Of a DNA stretch of 64,000 nt, positions 23,981 through 59,519 are shown in pieces. The notes under the pieces were generated by a model, which was given only the letters and a program-made list of their open reading frames with translations, had not been told where the DNA came from and made no database searches. Within the stretch, counting starts at the first letter, position 1. Each line of letters opens with the position of its first letter. A program made the position numbers and the translations under genes. The DNA comes from Euglena gracilis (lineage: Eukaryota; Euglenida; Euglenophyceae; Euglenales). The DNA lies in the NCBI GenBank assembly GCA_039621445.1, contig CP154956.1:44993291-45057290 (forward strand). The letters are read 5' to 3'.

Positions 23981-24415
23981 TCACTGCTTCAGAATCTCAT
24001 CCAGCAGAGTGACCCGTTCGGGGGGCTCCTCGAGGGCGATGGCCAGAGGGCGGCGGTCGTTGACTGGGATGGGACAGGCAAGGCTGAGGCAAACCTGGGG
24101 GGGGGGGGGGGGTCGGGGGGGGAGCGGACAATACTCCTGACCAGGAATGAGATGTGTTCCCAGGTAATAGTGCCTCCCCCCCCCTCCCCCGGTCACACTG
24201 CGTGAAGGTGTCGCCGAAATAGCTGTGTCCAGTACAAAAAGAGGAAGGGCCGACAGGACCGCGCTGTTTGCTGGGACCCCCCCCATAACACAAAACAAGG
24301 AAGTGCAACTGTGGGCATTCAATGGCGCTTCTACACACACTTGTGCCACGCTTTCTTCAGGTACTTCTATATTTTCAGAAATACTTTGGAACGTGTGCAA
24401 GGCTGTCTTACTCAT
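23981..24415 (-). CDS. Small two-exon gene or terminal exon, unknown function
   Basis: The terminal exon 24094-23981 follows a CCCCAG acceptor and encodes IPVNDRRPLAIALEEPPERV to DEILKQ and a stop. A matching-phase upstream exon 24415-24341 (ATG, 25 codons, containing HTFQSISENIEVPEESVAQ) has a GTGTGTG donor, which would give a 62-residue protein. The frame is also open straight through as 144 codons, but the middle is G/C-run intron-like. The family is not recognised; the terminal exon is the firmer half. Confidence 0.4.
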   Translation of the reverse strand: MSKTALHTFQSISENIEVPEESVAQVCVEAPLNAHSCTSLFCVMGGVPANSAVLSALPLFVLDTAISATPSRSVTGGGGGRHYYLGTHLIPGQEYCPLPPRPPPPPQVCLSLACPIPVNDRRPLAIALEEPPERVTLLDEILKQ

Positions 24416-24949
24416 GTCCCCACGTTTTCAAAGGGAGACAGATGTGAATAATTGTTCAAACGGGCACATGGTCCTCAACAAAAAATTCCGCATAATGAAA
24501 GAAAATACTTTATAGAGGTGCAATTTAAATGGCAGGTGGAACATCCTTCATGGAGCACTGCCTTCCCTTTTGTATCGCTCTCTGATTTTGGAGCACCCCC
24601 CCCCCGCCCGGAAGGTTCTTCTGTGGTAAAGATCCCACCTGTTGAAGAATGTGTGGACACTGTGGGAGGTGCAAAGGAGTTCACATGCAACTAACATTGC
24701 TTGATTTTTTTTTGCATTTCCTCTTTATATTTGGTATCCGTTTAAATGTATGTTGAAGTGCCTTATTGCATTTGAGCAACAACTTCAATGAAAATGAGTC
24801 CAAAAAAAAGTGGAACAAGCACACGGTGGAATTGCTTGAATTTTCCTTGTGAAAATAAACAGAAAAGAAATGTCGAAATGGTGGAGGATGCAAAAAAAAA
24901 AAACTCACCTCAAGAATTTTAATTATGAAAGACATAAACATTTCCTGCC

Positions 24950-35046
<10,097 letters not shown>

Positions 35047-35169
35047 GGATGGGGCAGGGTTTCCACTTCCCTGGGGGAAGTGGAAAGGAAATTACCCATG
35101 TATGTGTGCGTGCGTGCATGCATGCGCATGAGCGAGCGAGCAAGTGAGCGTGTGTGCATGCGTGCATGC

Positions 35170-35635
<466 letters not shown>

Positions 35636-36095
35636 TAGGATGTGGGACGTCGCATGATGGAGCATACACACACAGCAGAGGCACAGGCAAACAGTTAGAA
35701 AAAATGGGGAGGGAGGGCTGGTGCATTGCGACGGGATCTGGATGCACCATGGAAATAGAGTTGAATGGCGGGGCTGCCAATGACGCCAGAAGCGGACCAC
35801 TTAAAGCACACTGGGATGCAGGACACCGAGAGAGTGGCAAGAGACGGGGGGTGTTTCTTTGCCAACAGTGGCACGGTGGCTGACGGTGCAACTTGAGGGA
35901 TAGGGGTGGGTGCTTGCAAGAAAGTGTTCGGCACACAAAAATGCAGCTCCTTCACGTCCATCACTCGCTGGCTTGCAGGCTGTCGGCCTCGCAGCCGTCG
36001 CAGGCGGCCATGCAGGAGACTCGTGCCACGGGGAGCGCACGGTGCGCCGGCCGGGGGGTGAGCCCCAGGAAATCCGCGCGCGGGGGTGTGGCTGG

Positions 36096-50213
<14,118 letters not shown>

Positions 50214-50279
50214 CTGGGAACGGCGGGACCCACGCCGACCGCAACGCAAGGCGTGGCAGACTGAAACGGGCCAACCCCT

Positions 50280-51655
50280 CAGGGGAGGGGGGGGGCCTGG
50301 GATGCCTGGGCAGGCAGGCACTACCCCTGTGGGAGCGTGGTCTTAAATGGGAGGGGGGGAGGGTGGTCCCGGACCCCCCACCCTCTGGGGAGGGGGGTGT
50401 CGACCCCCCTGAGAAAACTTTTTCAGGCTTTAAAGGTACCCCAAAATAACATTTTCAGGTGATTTTCTTTCTAAGTGCCGGAGAAAATATTCTTTGGCTT
50501 TCTGGGGGTGTCGTGGACCCCCTCCCCTCCACCTGCACAACACAAACACTCACTTAATACCATGCCTGGGGGGTGTAGGTGCCCACTGGTCGAGGGCCAA
50601 AAAAGTATCCCAAAAAAGGGCTTTTTCTGGGCTGCCGGCGCCGGAGTGCCTTGTCCGAGTGCCCAGAAACTTTTGGCCATGTGCTCTGGGAGGGGTTGAA
50701 TCTGGGTGCCTTGCAGAGCCTTCCCAGGCAGGCACTCCACCCCACCCTGGTGGGAAGCCCAGCTCTGGGTCAAGGCTGGCAGCCCATGACAATTTAGCAA
50801 TGGCCATTTTCGGCGACGGGGGGGGGAGGGCAGGAAGGTCTTGTGGGGGGTGGTTGTCTGCCACCCATTTGTGGGAGGGTGGTCGTCCGCCACCCACGTC
50901 GTACCGTGCTTGGAAAAATGCCTCCGGCGCCGAATAAAATTACCCTTAAAAGTGCCCCCTGGATGGGGAAGGTCAGACCATTTACACATACAGAATTTGC
51001 AGGATTCTCATTCAGCCCTTGGGGGCGGGGCGGGGGCATGCACTTGCATTACCACAAAGAAGGTTTGTCCAAAAACAAAAATCAAAAATGGCAGCTCCAG
51101 CTGAGAGATGTCAAAGAGATGGTGCGGGCAATAATAGCTCCCAACCGGAAAAACTGTCCCAAAAAAAAACCTGGCCAAAGATCAAAACAGCAGCCAACGG
51201 GGCTCCTGACTGGAGGAAGCGTAAGGGTTTGTCGCGAGGGCCCCCCTGCCCAGTGACCGTGCTCTACTGTTGCTGCTCCACTGCACCGGTGGATGACAAT
51301 TGCGGAATGTGCATCCTGCCCGCTGCATTGCACCGTACGGCCAGAAGTGAAGCAACCACGAGGCATGCCCCAGCCGTTGACCCAGCTGGGTGGAAACTGG
51401 ACAAGAGCCAGGACAGGGCGAATGAGGGAGAGGCAAACGAGGCAGGTTCGTGTTTGCCGCGTCCGCAGTTATCGCGAGTGCCATAGAAAGGTTTGGGCAA
51501 CGATGGGGGGTGGCTATAGGAGGGCGACAGCTGGCAAAAAAAAGCAGATGCAACGGGAGGAGGGAGGGGAGGGGGCCAGCCCCGGCGACCCACAGCAGAC
51601 TCCCGCCCGACGACCTGCCGTCAGCCAATTCGGGGGCGGTGCTCCGCAGGAGGCC
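50280..51655. other. Intergenic or 5' region between two genes
   Basis: Contains a relative of the insertion family (about 50560-50760, with CCGGCGCCGGAGTGCC) but no clear termini. The GPATCH1 5' end and promoter should be here; none could be recognised. Confidence 0.45.
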
Positions 51656-51660
51656 GAGCC

Positions 51661-51770
51661 TCAGGCGGCGGGGTCGTGAACGACTGCTTTCGGCTTCGAC
51701 CGCTTCCCCGTCCGCGGAAAGCGCGAGAGGCCGAGCCGCCGCAGCTTTTTGACGTACTCCCGCATCCGGG
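51661..51770 (-). CDS. DUF971 gene exon 5
   Basis: Acceptor GCCCGCAG. It encodes RMREYVKKLRRLGLSRFPRT then a basic tail and TGA. Confidence 0.85.
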
Positions 51771-52846
51771 CTGCGGGCGGCAGACGCTGTGGGTGCCCCG
51801 GTTCATTGGGATGGACTGCATGCCACAAGGGGGGAGCCTGGTCCTGCGTGTGATTGCCATGCACACATCATCCTAGCTGATGCGCAGGTCAAAAATTATG
51901 CTCGCCATATGTGAAAGGAAGAGACACGGAGGTGCTCCAGGAGGGTGGAGGAGAGTCAGCAGTCTTAATGCCGAAGGGCGGAAGGCATACGGTATTTCTC
52001 CACATGCAAGTCGTAGAGCCACTGCCAGCTGTAGATACCCGTGCTGTGGTGGTCGCTGAAGGAAATGCTGTGCAGACAAGCAGACGGAAAGGTGGGTTCG
52101 TTGCCGGGGGATGAGGCACACCTCAAAGCATAGTTCCCAACGGGGCGGACATCCTCAATCAAGACGTTGGCCTTCCCGAACACGGGCTGCGATGCAGAGC
52201 GTTTGTATGGGAACAACTGCGTATTGGGTACCCTCATGTTGCCATGAACTTTACAAGTTGTTTATTTATGAAATACCCGATTTCTTAAAAATTGCCTCGA
52301 AAAACAAGTGGGTGGTTTCCTTCGAGTTCTCCAGAAAACACTTGGCAATTTTTGTCTGAACCAATTTTGCAGCATGCAGAACGAGACCGTCAAGTCGGTC
52401 CCCGGTTTTTGGTAGCCATCGTTCGGCGGTCAACAGTTCTGGGGTCACAGTTCCAAGCCCGACGCACCATGTGGTGCCCTTGGTTGGGGGGAGGGGTACA
52501 CACACCTGGATGCCTTTGCCGTCGGGCCCCGGCATCCGCTGGTCGCTCGCCATGGAGTTGACGCGCAGCCACTCGCTGGACAGGCGGGCCTCCTCCTTCG
52601 TCGAGAACGTGATGCAGAGGGCCTGGGGGGGGGGTGCTCGCTGGGTATGCCTGTGGCATTGGGCCCAAAAATAAGGACGAAATCTGGCGGAGAATGGCGT
52701 CGTTTTTGTAACCTTCCTCGCCGATCACCGAACGAAAGAATAGCCCCACGTCCCACCTGATTCAACCGGGCAGTGAAGAGAAGAAGTGCGTCCGGCGTGA
52801 ATCGGGAAGGGCGGTTGGCGGCATACGTTCTTTTCCTTCGGGACAT
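51661..52846 (-). CDS. DUF971 / GBBH-like N-terminal domain protein
   Basis: Five exons: 52846 to about 52763, 52623-52506, 52216-52122, 52067-51991, 51770-51661. Introns 3 (54 nt) and 4 are clean GT-AG and phases agree. The protein of about 150 residues starts MSRRKRTYAANRPSRF and contains LCITFSTKEEARLSSEWLRV, VLIEDVRPVGNYALR and SFSDHHSTGIYSWQWLYDL. This is the order and spacing of the stand-alone DUF971 domain (also the N-terminal domain of gamma-butyrobetaine hydroxylase), whose hallmark is V.P.GNYA....F.D.H.TGIY.W..L. It ends in a basic tail and stop. The role is unknown; the domain is often linked to iron-dependent or Fe-S proteins. The exon 1 donor (CCG/GTTGAA) was chosen to keep frame. 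Confidence 0.78.
51991..52067 (-). CDS. DUF971 gene exon 4
   Basis: Acceptor TGCACAG. It encodes ISFSDHHSTGIYSWQWLYDL then HVEKY; donor ACC/GTATGC. Confidence 0.85.
52122..52216 (-). CDS. DUF971 gene exon 3
   Basis: Acceptor TACGCAG. It encodes LFPYKRSASQPVFGKANVLI then EDVRPVGNYAL. Confidence 0.85.
52506..52623 (-). CDS. DUF971 gene exon 2
   Basis: The acceptor follows a C-rich tract. It encodes LCITFSTKEEARLSSEWLRV then GPDGKGIQ; the donor is CAG/GTGTGT. Confidence 0.8.
52763..52846 (-). CDS. DUF971 gene exon 1
   Basis: ATG then MSRRKRTYAANRPSRFTPDA and LLLFTA. Using the GT at 52762 rather than the stronger-looking one at 52755 keeps the frame into exon 2. Confidence 0.65.
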
Positions 52847-53189
52847 GCACCTTCAGTGCCCGCACGTCGTGCGCCTGACTTGGCAACAGCCGCACAACAG
52901 TGCGGAGCATTGGTCCTCCTCGGGGTCGGGCAGACCCTGTGCTGCCACGTGGGTTGCCGATGGCGGGTCGGATGGGGGGTGCACAGAGGGCGACACATTT
53001 TTTTGGAGATGCAGGACACTTTGGCCAAAGCAAAAGGAGTCTTGCCAGGCTTTGGCGGAACAACCCCCTCCCCACCAGGGGAGTGCCTTCAGCCCCCCCC
53101 CCCCCAGAGCACAAACCATGGGTGGGGGGGGGGGGGTCGGCTTTGGGTCTGGCTGCAGGCAGATTCCCCTTGCCTACTGAAGATACTGA

Positions 53190-53400
53190 AAGATGATTTG
53201 GAAAAAAAAATGCATTCCAAAAATCGGCGCAAAGCGTCGAATCAAATTTTTAGGCGTCCACCGGAGGAAATTGGATTTTTCTCAGATTTGCCGGAAAACT
53301 CCTGGACAGACCCTTAAAAAGGCCGGGAAAATCCTGGACAAAATTTCGTCCAGAATTTTTCCCACAACAATTCCCCCCCCCCCGATGATTGAACCTTTTT
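53190..53400. repeat. Dispersed repeat shared with 63.06-63.28 kb
   Basis: Both copies contain ATCGGCGCAAAG/ATCGGTGCAAAG, GGAAAATCCTGGA and TTTGTCCAGAATTTTTCC-like blocks in the same order, ending in a C run. A left-end motif CAGGGGTTTTCTGAAGG at 53432 has no partner. Confidence 0.65.
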
Positions 53401-53818
53401 GTCCAACAATCACGTTCCTGCGGCAGCTGCTCAGGGGTTTTCTGAAGGGGTGGTCGGTTGTCCACCTCCGAAGTGCCAAAAAACAATGTCTCGGTAGGAA
53501 GGGTGAAGCCTGGGTGGCACAATCAGGAAGGACAGCCTCTGATGCCGAGCTCCCCCACCATTTCCAATGCACCGTGGATGACCCACCAGCTCAAAATCAG
53601 GTTTTCCATTTACGGGGGGACGCCCCAGGAAACAGGCCTGGGTTGAACAAGGCGGTGGCAAAGGCGTGCGCAAACTCAAACAGGCAGCAGCCGCGGTTGG
53701 TTTCATGCTTCCCACAACTGCCGGGGTGGATTTACACATGCTACGGCGAGTGACAAAGCCAGCGGGAATGGATTGGGAGAAGGGGCTTTGGGGAAAGGAG
53801 AAGGTCGGGGGGAAAAGG

Positions 53819-53903
53819 TCATTTGAAGATGTCGGGGAATTCCAACTCCTGGGGGCCGTCCCGGCCCTCGAGGTAGATGGGCTGGTGGTGGTCGACGTGC
53901 AGC
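53819..53903 (-). CDS. Unknown coiled-coil gene last exon
   Basis: Acceptor CCTCCAG. It encodes LHVDHHQPIYLEGRDGPQEL then EFPDIFK and T. Confidence 0.72.
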
Positions 53904-55400
53904 CTGGAGGAAGGGAGTGAGGGAGGGCGGATGCTCTCAGAGTGGCCACCGCACAGTGAAAAGGAGGGGGCAGTGAATGCAACAGTGGGCAGCTGTCACG
54001 GGTGGCCAGGAGACGTGTTGAGACTCTGGGTGCGGTCAAACGTTTTGTATTTGAAAAATTATTTTTGAGCACTCAGCAAAGAAGGAGTGGAATGGCCCTC
54101 ACCCCACAACCAGAAGGGGGACTCTGTTACTTACAATGTTAAGGGCAGACAGGGGGGCGGAAGGGGGCAGAAAAGGTGGGGGCAGACGTGATGGCAGGGG
54201 CCGCCGCCTTCAGGTCCTCCCCTCGGTCTGGCCCTGAGGGTCCGATGCTTGGCCGCAGCCTGCGGCAGTGGGGGACACAGAGCCGGACAGCCCCGGGCCC
54301 GGGACGCGAGACGTGTGAGTGGGCCGGCGCGGTGGGCAGCGGAAGTGGCGAATGGCCGGGCGACACACTCGGGCCCGGGGGGCGGCCGGCGCCGGCAGAG
54401 GTCCCTCACCCGGTCCCGCGTGGCCTTCAGCCGGGCCTTGTCTGCCTCCATGGCGACCGGCTAGGAGGGCGAGCCGAGGGAGGGGGGTCATGTGTGAACA
54501 AAGGTTCCGGCGCTGTGGTCAAGAGGAGGCAGCCCCCACCTACGCTGCCATGGCATGGCCAAAACGACCCTATTCTGCTTTCGGAGTGCGAATTACCGGT
54601 GCAAAAAATATGGGCAAAAGCATGCGAACTGCAGTATGGCATATGGCCAGCCCAACAGGTACAACAAACATCACAACACGGGGTGGCGGACCTTCGGCGT
54701 GTACTGCTCCAGCGAGGCAGGGGCGTGGTGCCGCTCCGGGGCGCTCACGGGGCCCGCCGCCCCCGCCGACAGCGCCCGCAGCTCGCTCAGCGTGGCGGTG
54801 GCCGCCGAGGCGCGGCGCAGGGCGGCGATGCTCGCCGCCGGGCGGGCCAGCGCGCTGCGCGGCCGGCGGGCCTGCACCGCCCGCCGCAGGTCGGCGTCCT
54901 CGCGCTGCAGCTCCACCACCTTCTCCCTGCAGGCGGAATGGGGGGGGGGGGAGAAGGCACAACACGGACCCTCAAAGAATGCGACGCAGAACACATCACC
55001 AAAAAAAAAACATGTTACCAGAATCAAAAAAAAAGGCAAAACAATACAATTTTGTCCCCCCCCCTGTTGAGTGCCCAACACCACCTTCCAATGAAACCTG
55101 TCAGGAAAGGCACTCGCCGGGAGGGTCCTACCATCCAGAATATTTTTGATTTTGGATCGGAAGAGTTCCTTCTTTTCCAACTGTTCCTTTTTCCAACGTG
55201 CTGTGAGACAAAATTAAAACAGCATAAAAGGTGGCATTTGGGGGGGAAATACCTCAACGCCTTCACGTTTCATCATGTTCAGGCTATTTCTTTCTTGTTG
55301 AGAGCAGAAACATGGTACTGGGATAAGAATGTGCTGCCCATCACGCACGCATGCCAAACACACACGCACGCGCGCGCGCGCACACACACACACACATACA

Positions 55401-55432
<32 letters not shown>

Positions 55433-57482
55433 GGCTGCGCTGGACCGCCGCAGCCCGGGTGGCAGCAGCGACCGCGGCGGTGCTGACCTCCACCTGCTGC
55501 TGGTAATCGTGCAGGGGCTGCACCCCGAGCAGCTGTGGGTACCGGTCCAGAATGGGGGCCTGGAGGCGCTGCAGCCGCTCCTCCGCAGTCAGGTTGTGGG
55601 GCCTACAGCCGGGCGGCAGGCGGGCGGAATGGACACCGGGGGGGGGGGGGGATAGGGAGCCGCAGGTCCGTGATCGGCAGCGTTGGGGAGCTGATCTCGA
55701 CCCCGCAGAGGCTTCGGGTTTCTGTTGGATGAGTCTCAGAATAAGCGGACTGGTTCTGGCAATCTGCTGGGGAAGGGCAGCCCAACGTCGACACACCGTC
55801 GGCCGGTGGCGCCGGCCGGGTGGCGCGGTGGGGAGGAGGCAGGCGAGGCGGAGGCGTGCAGCAGGAGGTGCAAGTCCTTGGCCCGCACCACCGGCCCGGT
55901 CCGGGGCAAGACGGCCCCCGCCGCCATCCGGGGGGAGTCGGCAGCGGGGCAGCCGGGGGGACGTTGTGCAAGGCCACAGGGTATTAATGAGAAGGGGGGA
56001 GGGGGGAGGGTGGTCCAGGGAAGGGGGGAGGTGGGTGGTTCGACCCCCCCCCTGGCGGACGAACCCAGCGCAAAACGCCGGAAATTTTTGAGGGGCTTCA
56101 AAAAATACCAAAAATGAAATTGTCAGGTGAGTTTCTCTCCACCAAACTGACAAAAACATATTGTAAAAACAAGTTTTCCGATAGATAAAACTTTTTGGTT
56201 TTTGGTCTTTCCAGGGAGGGTCCCCAGACCCCCTCCGTCCCGGAGGGGGGGGGGGTCCAGGATCCCCCGCAAAACCAACCCTCTTTTATACCCTGCAAGC
56301 GGAGCTTGTGTTGTTTGACCCAGGGCCCCCCCTCTCCGTCCCGAAGCCCGATAAACCCCCCAAATAATTCTCCCGAAAATATTATTATTTGGTAGGCCGA
56401 AGTCCACCCTCAGGGGGGGGATGATATTTGGAGGAAATATTATTTAGCAAAAAAATTGGGTGTTTTGTAATTTTTAGGTGCTTATTATTTATTGGTTTTT
56501 GTATCTATGTTGAACACCATCAAAACCCAAGGAAGGTGTAATGTTTGTCTCAAAAAAGTGCAATTTTGGTATTTCTCTTCCGTATTCAATCGGAATATGA
56601 TAGAATTCATGCCCCCTCCCATTCTTCACGGACCACCACAAAAAAAAAAGAGTTTTCCCTGGGAGCGGGAACCATATTTTTGTGCAAATTCTACATTATT
56701 TGGGGAGAAATATTATTTCGGGGTTATCCAGCAGGGGGGTTGGGCAGCCCCAGGCGTATGCAGCGCTGGAGGGCCGGGGTGCGTTGGCCTTGATCCGCTC
56801 CTCCAGCTCCAGGTCCACCAGCTTCTGCACGATCTGTGAAGCAGGGGTGGCAGGGGGCACAGGGATGGAATTCCCATCCCCGCCCGGAGAGGTAGGACGG
56901 GAACCCGCCAGCCAAATGGCAACGCGTCGGTGTCAGGCTGTGGGAACGCAGGCTGCTGTTTGGGTCCCCCGTTCATCGACGCACACGCTATCATTGTGGA
57001 AAGCACCAGAAGAGAGCCGACTTCGGCCAGGTAGAGAGGCTGTGGGGGGAGAGGGGAACCTCGCCAGCGGTCATCTCTTGGAACTGCTGGTTCAGGGGCC
57101 GGGGGTCGTGGGCAAACCTCCGGGAACTCCCCGGCGGACCTGGGTGGGTCCCGGGCAACAGGCCGCCACCCCGGGCAGGCACCAATGGTCAGTTCCCAAT
57201 TTGGTGCCATAGTCAGCCCTGGTCGGCCCCGGTTGGAATCCCCACCTCGGGGGGTTTTGAAAGTGATAGTCAGTCCCGGTCCCAACTGGTCAGCGCTGGT
57301 CGGCCCTTGTTGGCCAGACGTTCCTGACCCCAGGGGCCCTCCCGCCATGGATGTGGCCGCCCCATCCGCCCAGCCCAGGCCCGGGCCCCAGGAGGGCGTC
57401 GGAGCGGCGGCGCTGGGCACTGTTGTCCTGCCGGATCATGTGGGTCAGCCCCAGCGTGGCGGACGCGTCCCCGGACGGCTTC
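53819..57482 (-). CDS. Coiled-coil protein of unknown function, C-terminal part
   Basis: Inferred exons: 57482 to about 57370, about 57115-57057, 56833 to about 56760, about 55945-55798, 55602-55432, 54926-54692, 54460-54410, 54259 to about 54195, 53903-53819. Phases agree across 57057/56833, 55432/54926, 54692/54460 and 54410/54259. Sequence landmarks are TLGLTHMIRQDNSAQRRRSD, FAHDPRPLNQQFQEMTAGE, IVQKLVDLELEERIKANAP, LTAEERLQRLQAPILDRYPQ, an Ala/Arg-rich helix (VVELQREDADLRRAVQARRP) and a C-terminus LHVDHHQPIYLEGRDGPQEL then FPDIFK and TGA. It is alternately helical and polar, with no signal or membrane segment. I do not recognise the family. The 5' end may lie beyond 57.5 kb. Confidence 0.65.
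54410..54460 (-). CDS. Unknown coiled-coil gene short exon
   Basis: Acceptor CTCCTAG, donor CGG/GTGAGG, 17 codons: PVAMEADKARLKATRDR. Phase 0 on both sides. Confidence 0.7.
54692..54926 (-). CDS. Unknown coiled-coil gene exon
   Basis: Acceptor GCCTGCAG, donor AAG/GTCCGC. It encodes EKVVELQREDADLRRAVQAR to ASLEQYTPK. Confidence 0.75.
55357..55431. repeat. (CA)n tract abutting a splice donor
   Basis: (CG)n then (CA)n on the plus strand; on the coding strand (GT)n starts exactly at the donor after 55432. Confidence 0.9.
55432..55602 (-). CDS. Unknown coiled-coil gene exon, donor merges into (GT)n
   Basis: Acceptor GGCTGTAG. It encodes HNLTAEERLQRLQAPILDRY, then QPLHDYQQQVEVSTAAVAAA. The donor GTGTGTG is the first unit of the microsatellite at 55357-55431. 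Confidence 0.75.
56050..56720. repeat. Two dispersed repeat families in an intron
   Basis: 56050-56220 resembles 60550-60780: TTGTCAGGTGAGTTT or TCGGGTGACTTTTTT, ACCAAACTGACAAA or ATCAAATTGACAAA, and AGTTTTCCG in order. 56345-56720 belongs to the CCCAAATAAT/GACTTCGGCC family. Confidence 0.6.
56760..56833 (-). CDS. Unknown coiled-coil gene exon
   Basis: Acceptor CTTCACAG. It encodes IVQKLVDLELEERIKANAPR, in frame with the exon ending at 57057. The 3' edge is approximate. Confidence 0.65.
57370..57482 (-). CDS. Unknown coiled-coil gene exon, most upstream seen
   Basis: Acceptor GCCCCAG. It encodes KPSGDASATLGLTHMIRQDN then SAQRRRSDALLGPGPG. The 3' edge is approximate. Confidence 0.6.
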
Positions 57483-57555
57483 CTGGGGCAGCGGGGGGAG
57501 GCGGTGGTGGGTCAGTGCCGCCAGGCAAGCACCTATGACAGATTCCAAATTTTAG

Positions 57556-57629
57556 CCCGCGGTCGGCTGCGGTCGGCCGCGGTCGGCTGCAGTCGGCTGC
57601 GGTCGGCTGCGGTCGGCAGCGGTCGGCAA
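57556..57629. repeat. Decamer array, unit GCGGTCGGCT
   Basis: About seven copies of the 10-bp unit. The same unit recurs at 58574-58633 and 58660-58719, bracketing the A/T-mirrored tract between them. Confidence 0.9.
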
Positions 57630-57689
57630 AATAGTTGGCTGTTGGTGGGGGGGCAGGCCAACAAAAAATGAGCATATATCACAATCACA

Positions 57690-58475
57690 CAATCCACTGT
57701 TGCCGACTTTTGGCCGCTTTTCGCTGCTTTTGGCCAGTTTTTGATGCTTTTGGACTGCTTTTGGCCACTGTTGCCGACTTTTGGTCGATTTTTGCTGCCT
57801 TTGCCCATTATTTCCTGCCTTTTGCTTTCTTTTGGTCACTTTTGTTGCTTTTGCCCACTTTTTGCTGGGCTTTGGCTGCTTTTGGCCAGCTTTTGCCTTG
57901 CTTTGACCTCTTTTGACCACTTTTGGCCTCTTTAACCCACTTTTGACCACTTTTCTCTGCTGTTGGCCATTTTTACCCACTTCTGACCACAATTGCTTTT
58001 GACATAAAGAGCAGTCAAACGTGACCTAAAAATGGCCTAAAAGTGGCAAAAAATGGTTAAAATGGCCAAAAGTTCCAAAAGCAGGCAAAAATAACAAAAA
58101 AAATGCCCAAAGTGGTGCAAAAAAGCCAAAAATGGCCCAAAATGACCCTGCTTTTGGCCAATTTGGGTCATACAGCTTTTGTTCACTTTTGGCAACAAAC
58201 TGGCGCAAAATGCTCAAATGGTCAAATTGGACCAAAAAGAGACCAAAAAATGGGCAAAAATAACAAAAGAAAAGGTCGAAAATGGCTTTAAATGGTCAAA
58301 AATGGCCCAAAATGGCCCAAGAGCAGGACAAAATGGCCCAAAATTACAAGAAGTTGGCAAAAAGTGGCCAAAAAAATGTCAAAATAGGTCAAAATGGGCG
58401 AATTATGGTGAAAAATGGGCCAAAAGGGGACAAAAGCGACCAAAAATGGCCAAAAGTGGCCAAAGGTGACAACAT
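57690..58475. repeat. Mirrored TTTTGGCC/GGCCAAAA array, potential 780-bp foldback
   Basis: 57690-57985 is built of CTTTTGGCCA-like units on the plus strand. 58020-58475 is built of the complementary TGGCCAAAAG-like units. The centre is near 58000. Confidence 0.85.
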
Positions 58476-58573
58476 GAGCCAGATGAGCCAGAAAAATCCC
58501 AACATCTGGGATAAAAATGAGCCTAATTCCTCATTCTCACTGAAAAATTGACATCAATTAGAAAAAAAGTTGC

Positions 58574-58719
58574 GCGGTCGGCTGCGGTCGGCTGCGGTCG
58601 GCTGCGGTCGGCTGCGGTCGGCTGCGGTCGGCACCCCACCTATGACAGTCCTGAAACCCGCGGTCGGCCGCGGTCGGCTGCGGTCGGCTGCGGTCGGCTG
58701 CGGTCGGCTGCGGTCGGCA
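58574..58719. repeat. Decamer array, unit GCGGTCGGCT, second and third blocks
   Basis: Two blocks of five to six copies split by a 27-bp spacer. Confidence 0.9.
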
Positions 58720-58729
58720 TAGGTGCCTG

Positions 58730-59330
58730 CCGCCAGGGGAACGGCAGCAGCTTGGGAATGGGCAACCGCAAGCGAGGCAGCAAAGGCCTCGGGTGGGCCT
58801 TCTCTGACGCGCGTCACACAGCGCCGAGCCTGCAACGAGCGGTGTGCCGAATGCAGATGATGAGCGACTGGGACGTCCGGGATGCGAATTTCACCCGAAG
58901 CGAGGGGGAGGTCACCGGTCGCCATCCCCAAGAGATGTGTGCGCGGAGTAGGGCAGCAGCTTCACAACTGGGGAAAGCAATGCAAATCAGCATCTCAGAG
59001 CCACATCCTCGCCTCCAAAAATAAACTACAAAATAAAAAAAACTCCAAAACCCCCAGAAAGTAAAAAAACTGTTGTCAATGATCAATAATCCAGATGCAG
59101 ACGAAGGAATGAAGGCCCGATCAAGAAATTACAAAAGCAAAATATCTAACCCAGCAGCCCCCAACACACCAGGGTCGGCGAAAATCTTCGCTGCCACCTC
59201 GTCTCCTGCATACTGCGCACGGGCGCCGGCTAGTGTTAGAATCCTACACAGCATTGGGTAGCGTGGGGTTACTTTAAAGGGGACTCCTCTGTACATGAAA
59301 GTGTGCAGCCAATTGTGCCAGCGTTGGCCG
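58730..59330 (-). other. Unresolved, possibly decayed hAT sequence
   Basis: The minus frame 59344-59129 contains HNWLHTFMYRGVPFKVTPRY and ends in a stop. FMYRGVPFKV resembles the GIPFxV motif that precedes the catalytic domain of hAT transposases. There is no other support. Confidence 0.25.
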
Positions 59331-59336
59331 GTTGAT

Positions 59337-59515
59337 TCATTCATTCATTCATTCATTCATTCATTCATTCATTAAGAAGAAGAAGAAGAAGAAGAAGGAG
59401 GAGGAGGAGGAGGAGGAGGAGGAGGAGGAGGAGGAGGAGGAGGAGGAGGAGGAGGAGGAGGAGGAGGAGGAGGAGGAGGAGGAGGAGGAAGAAGAAGAAG
59501 AAGAACATGCAGAAG
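59337..59515. repeat. (ATTC)n, (AAG)n and (GAG)n microsatellites
   Basis: ATTC tetramers at 59337-59372, AAG triplets to 59394, GAG triplets to 59488, AAG again to 59505. Confidence 0.95.
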
Positions 59516-59519
59516 AAAA

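Noticed and set aside
35962-36080. Minus frame ending CMAACDGCEADSLQASE as an extra C-terminal exon
   Set aside because: It lies directly after the GPATCH1 stop in another frame with no acceptor of its own; probably 3' UTR or chance.
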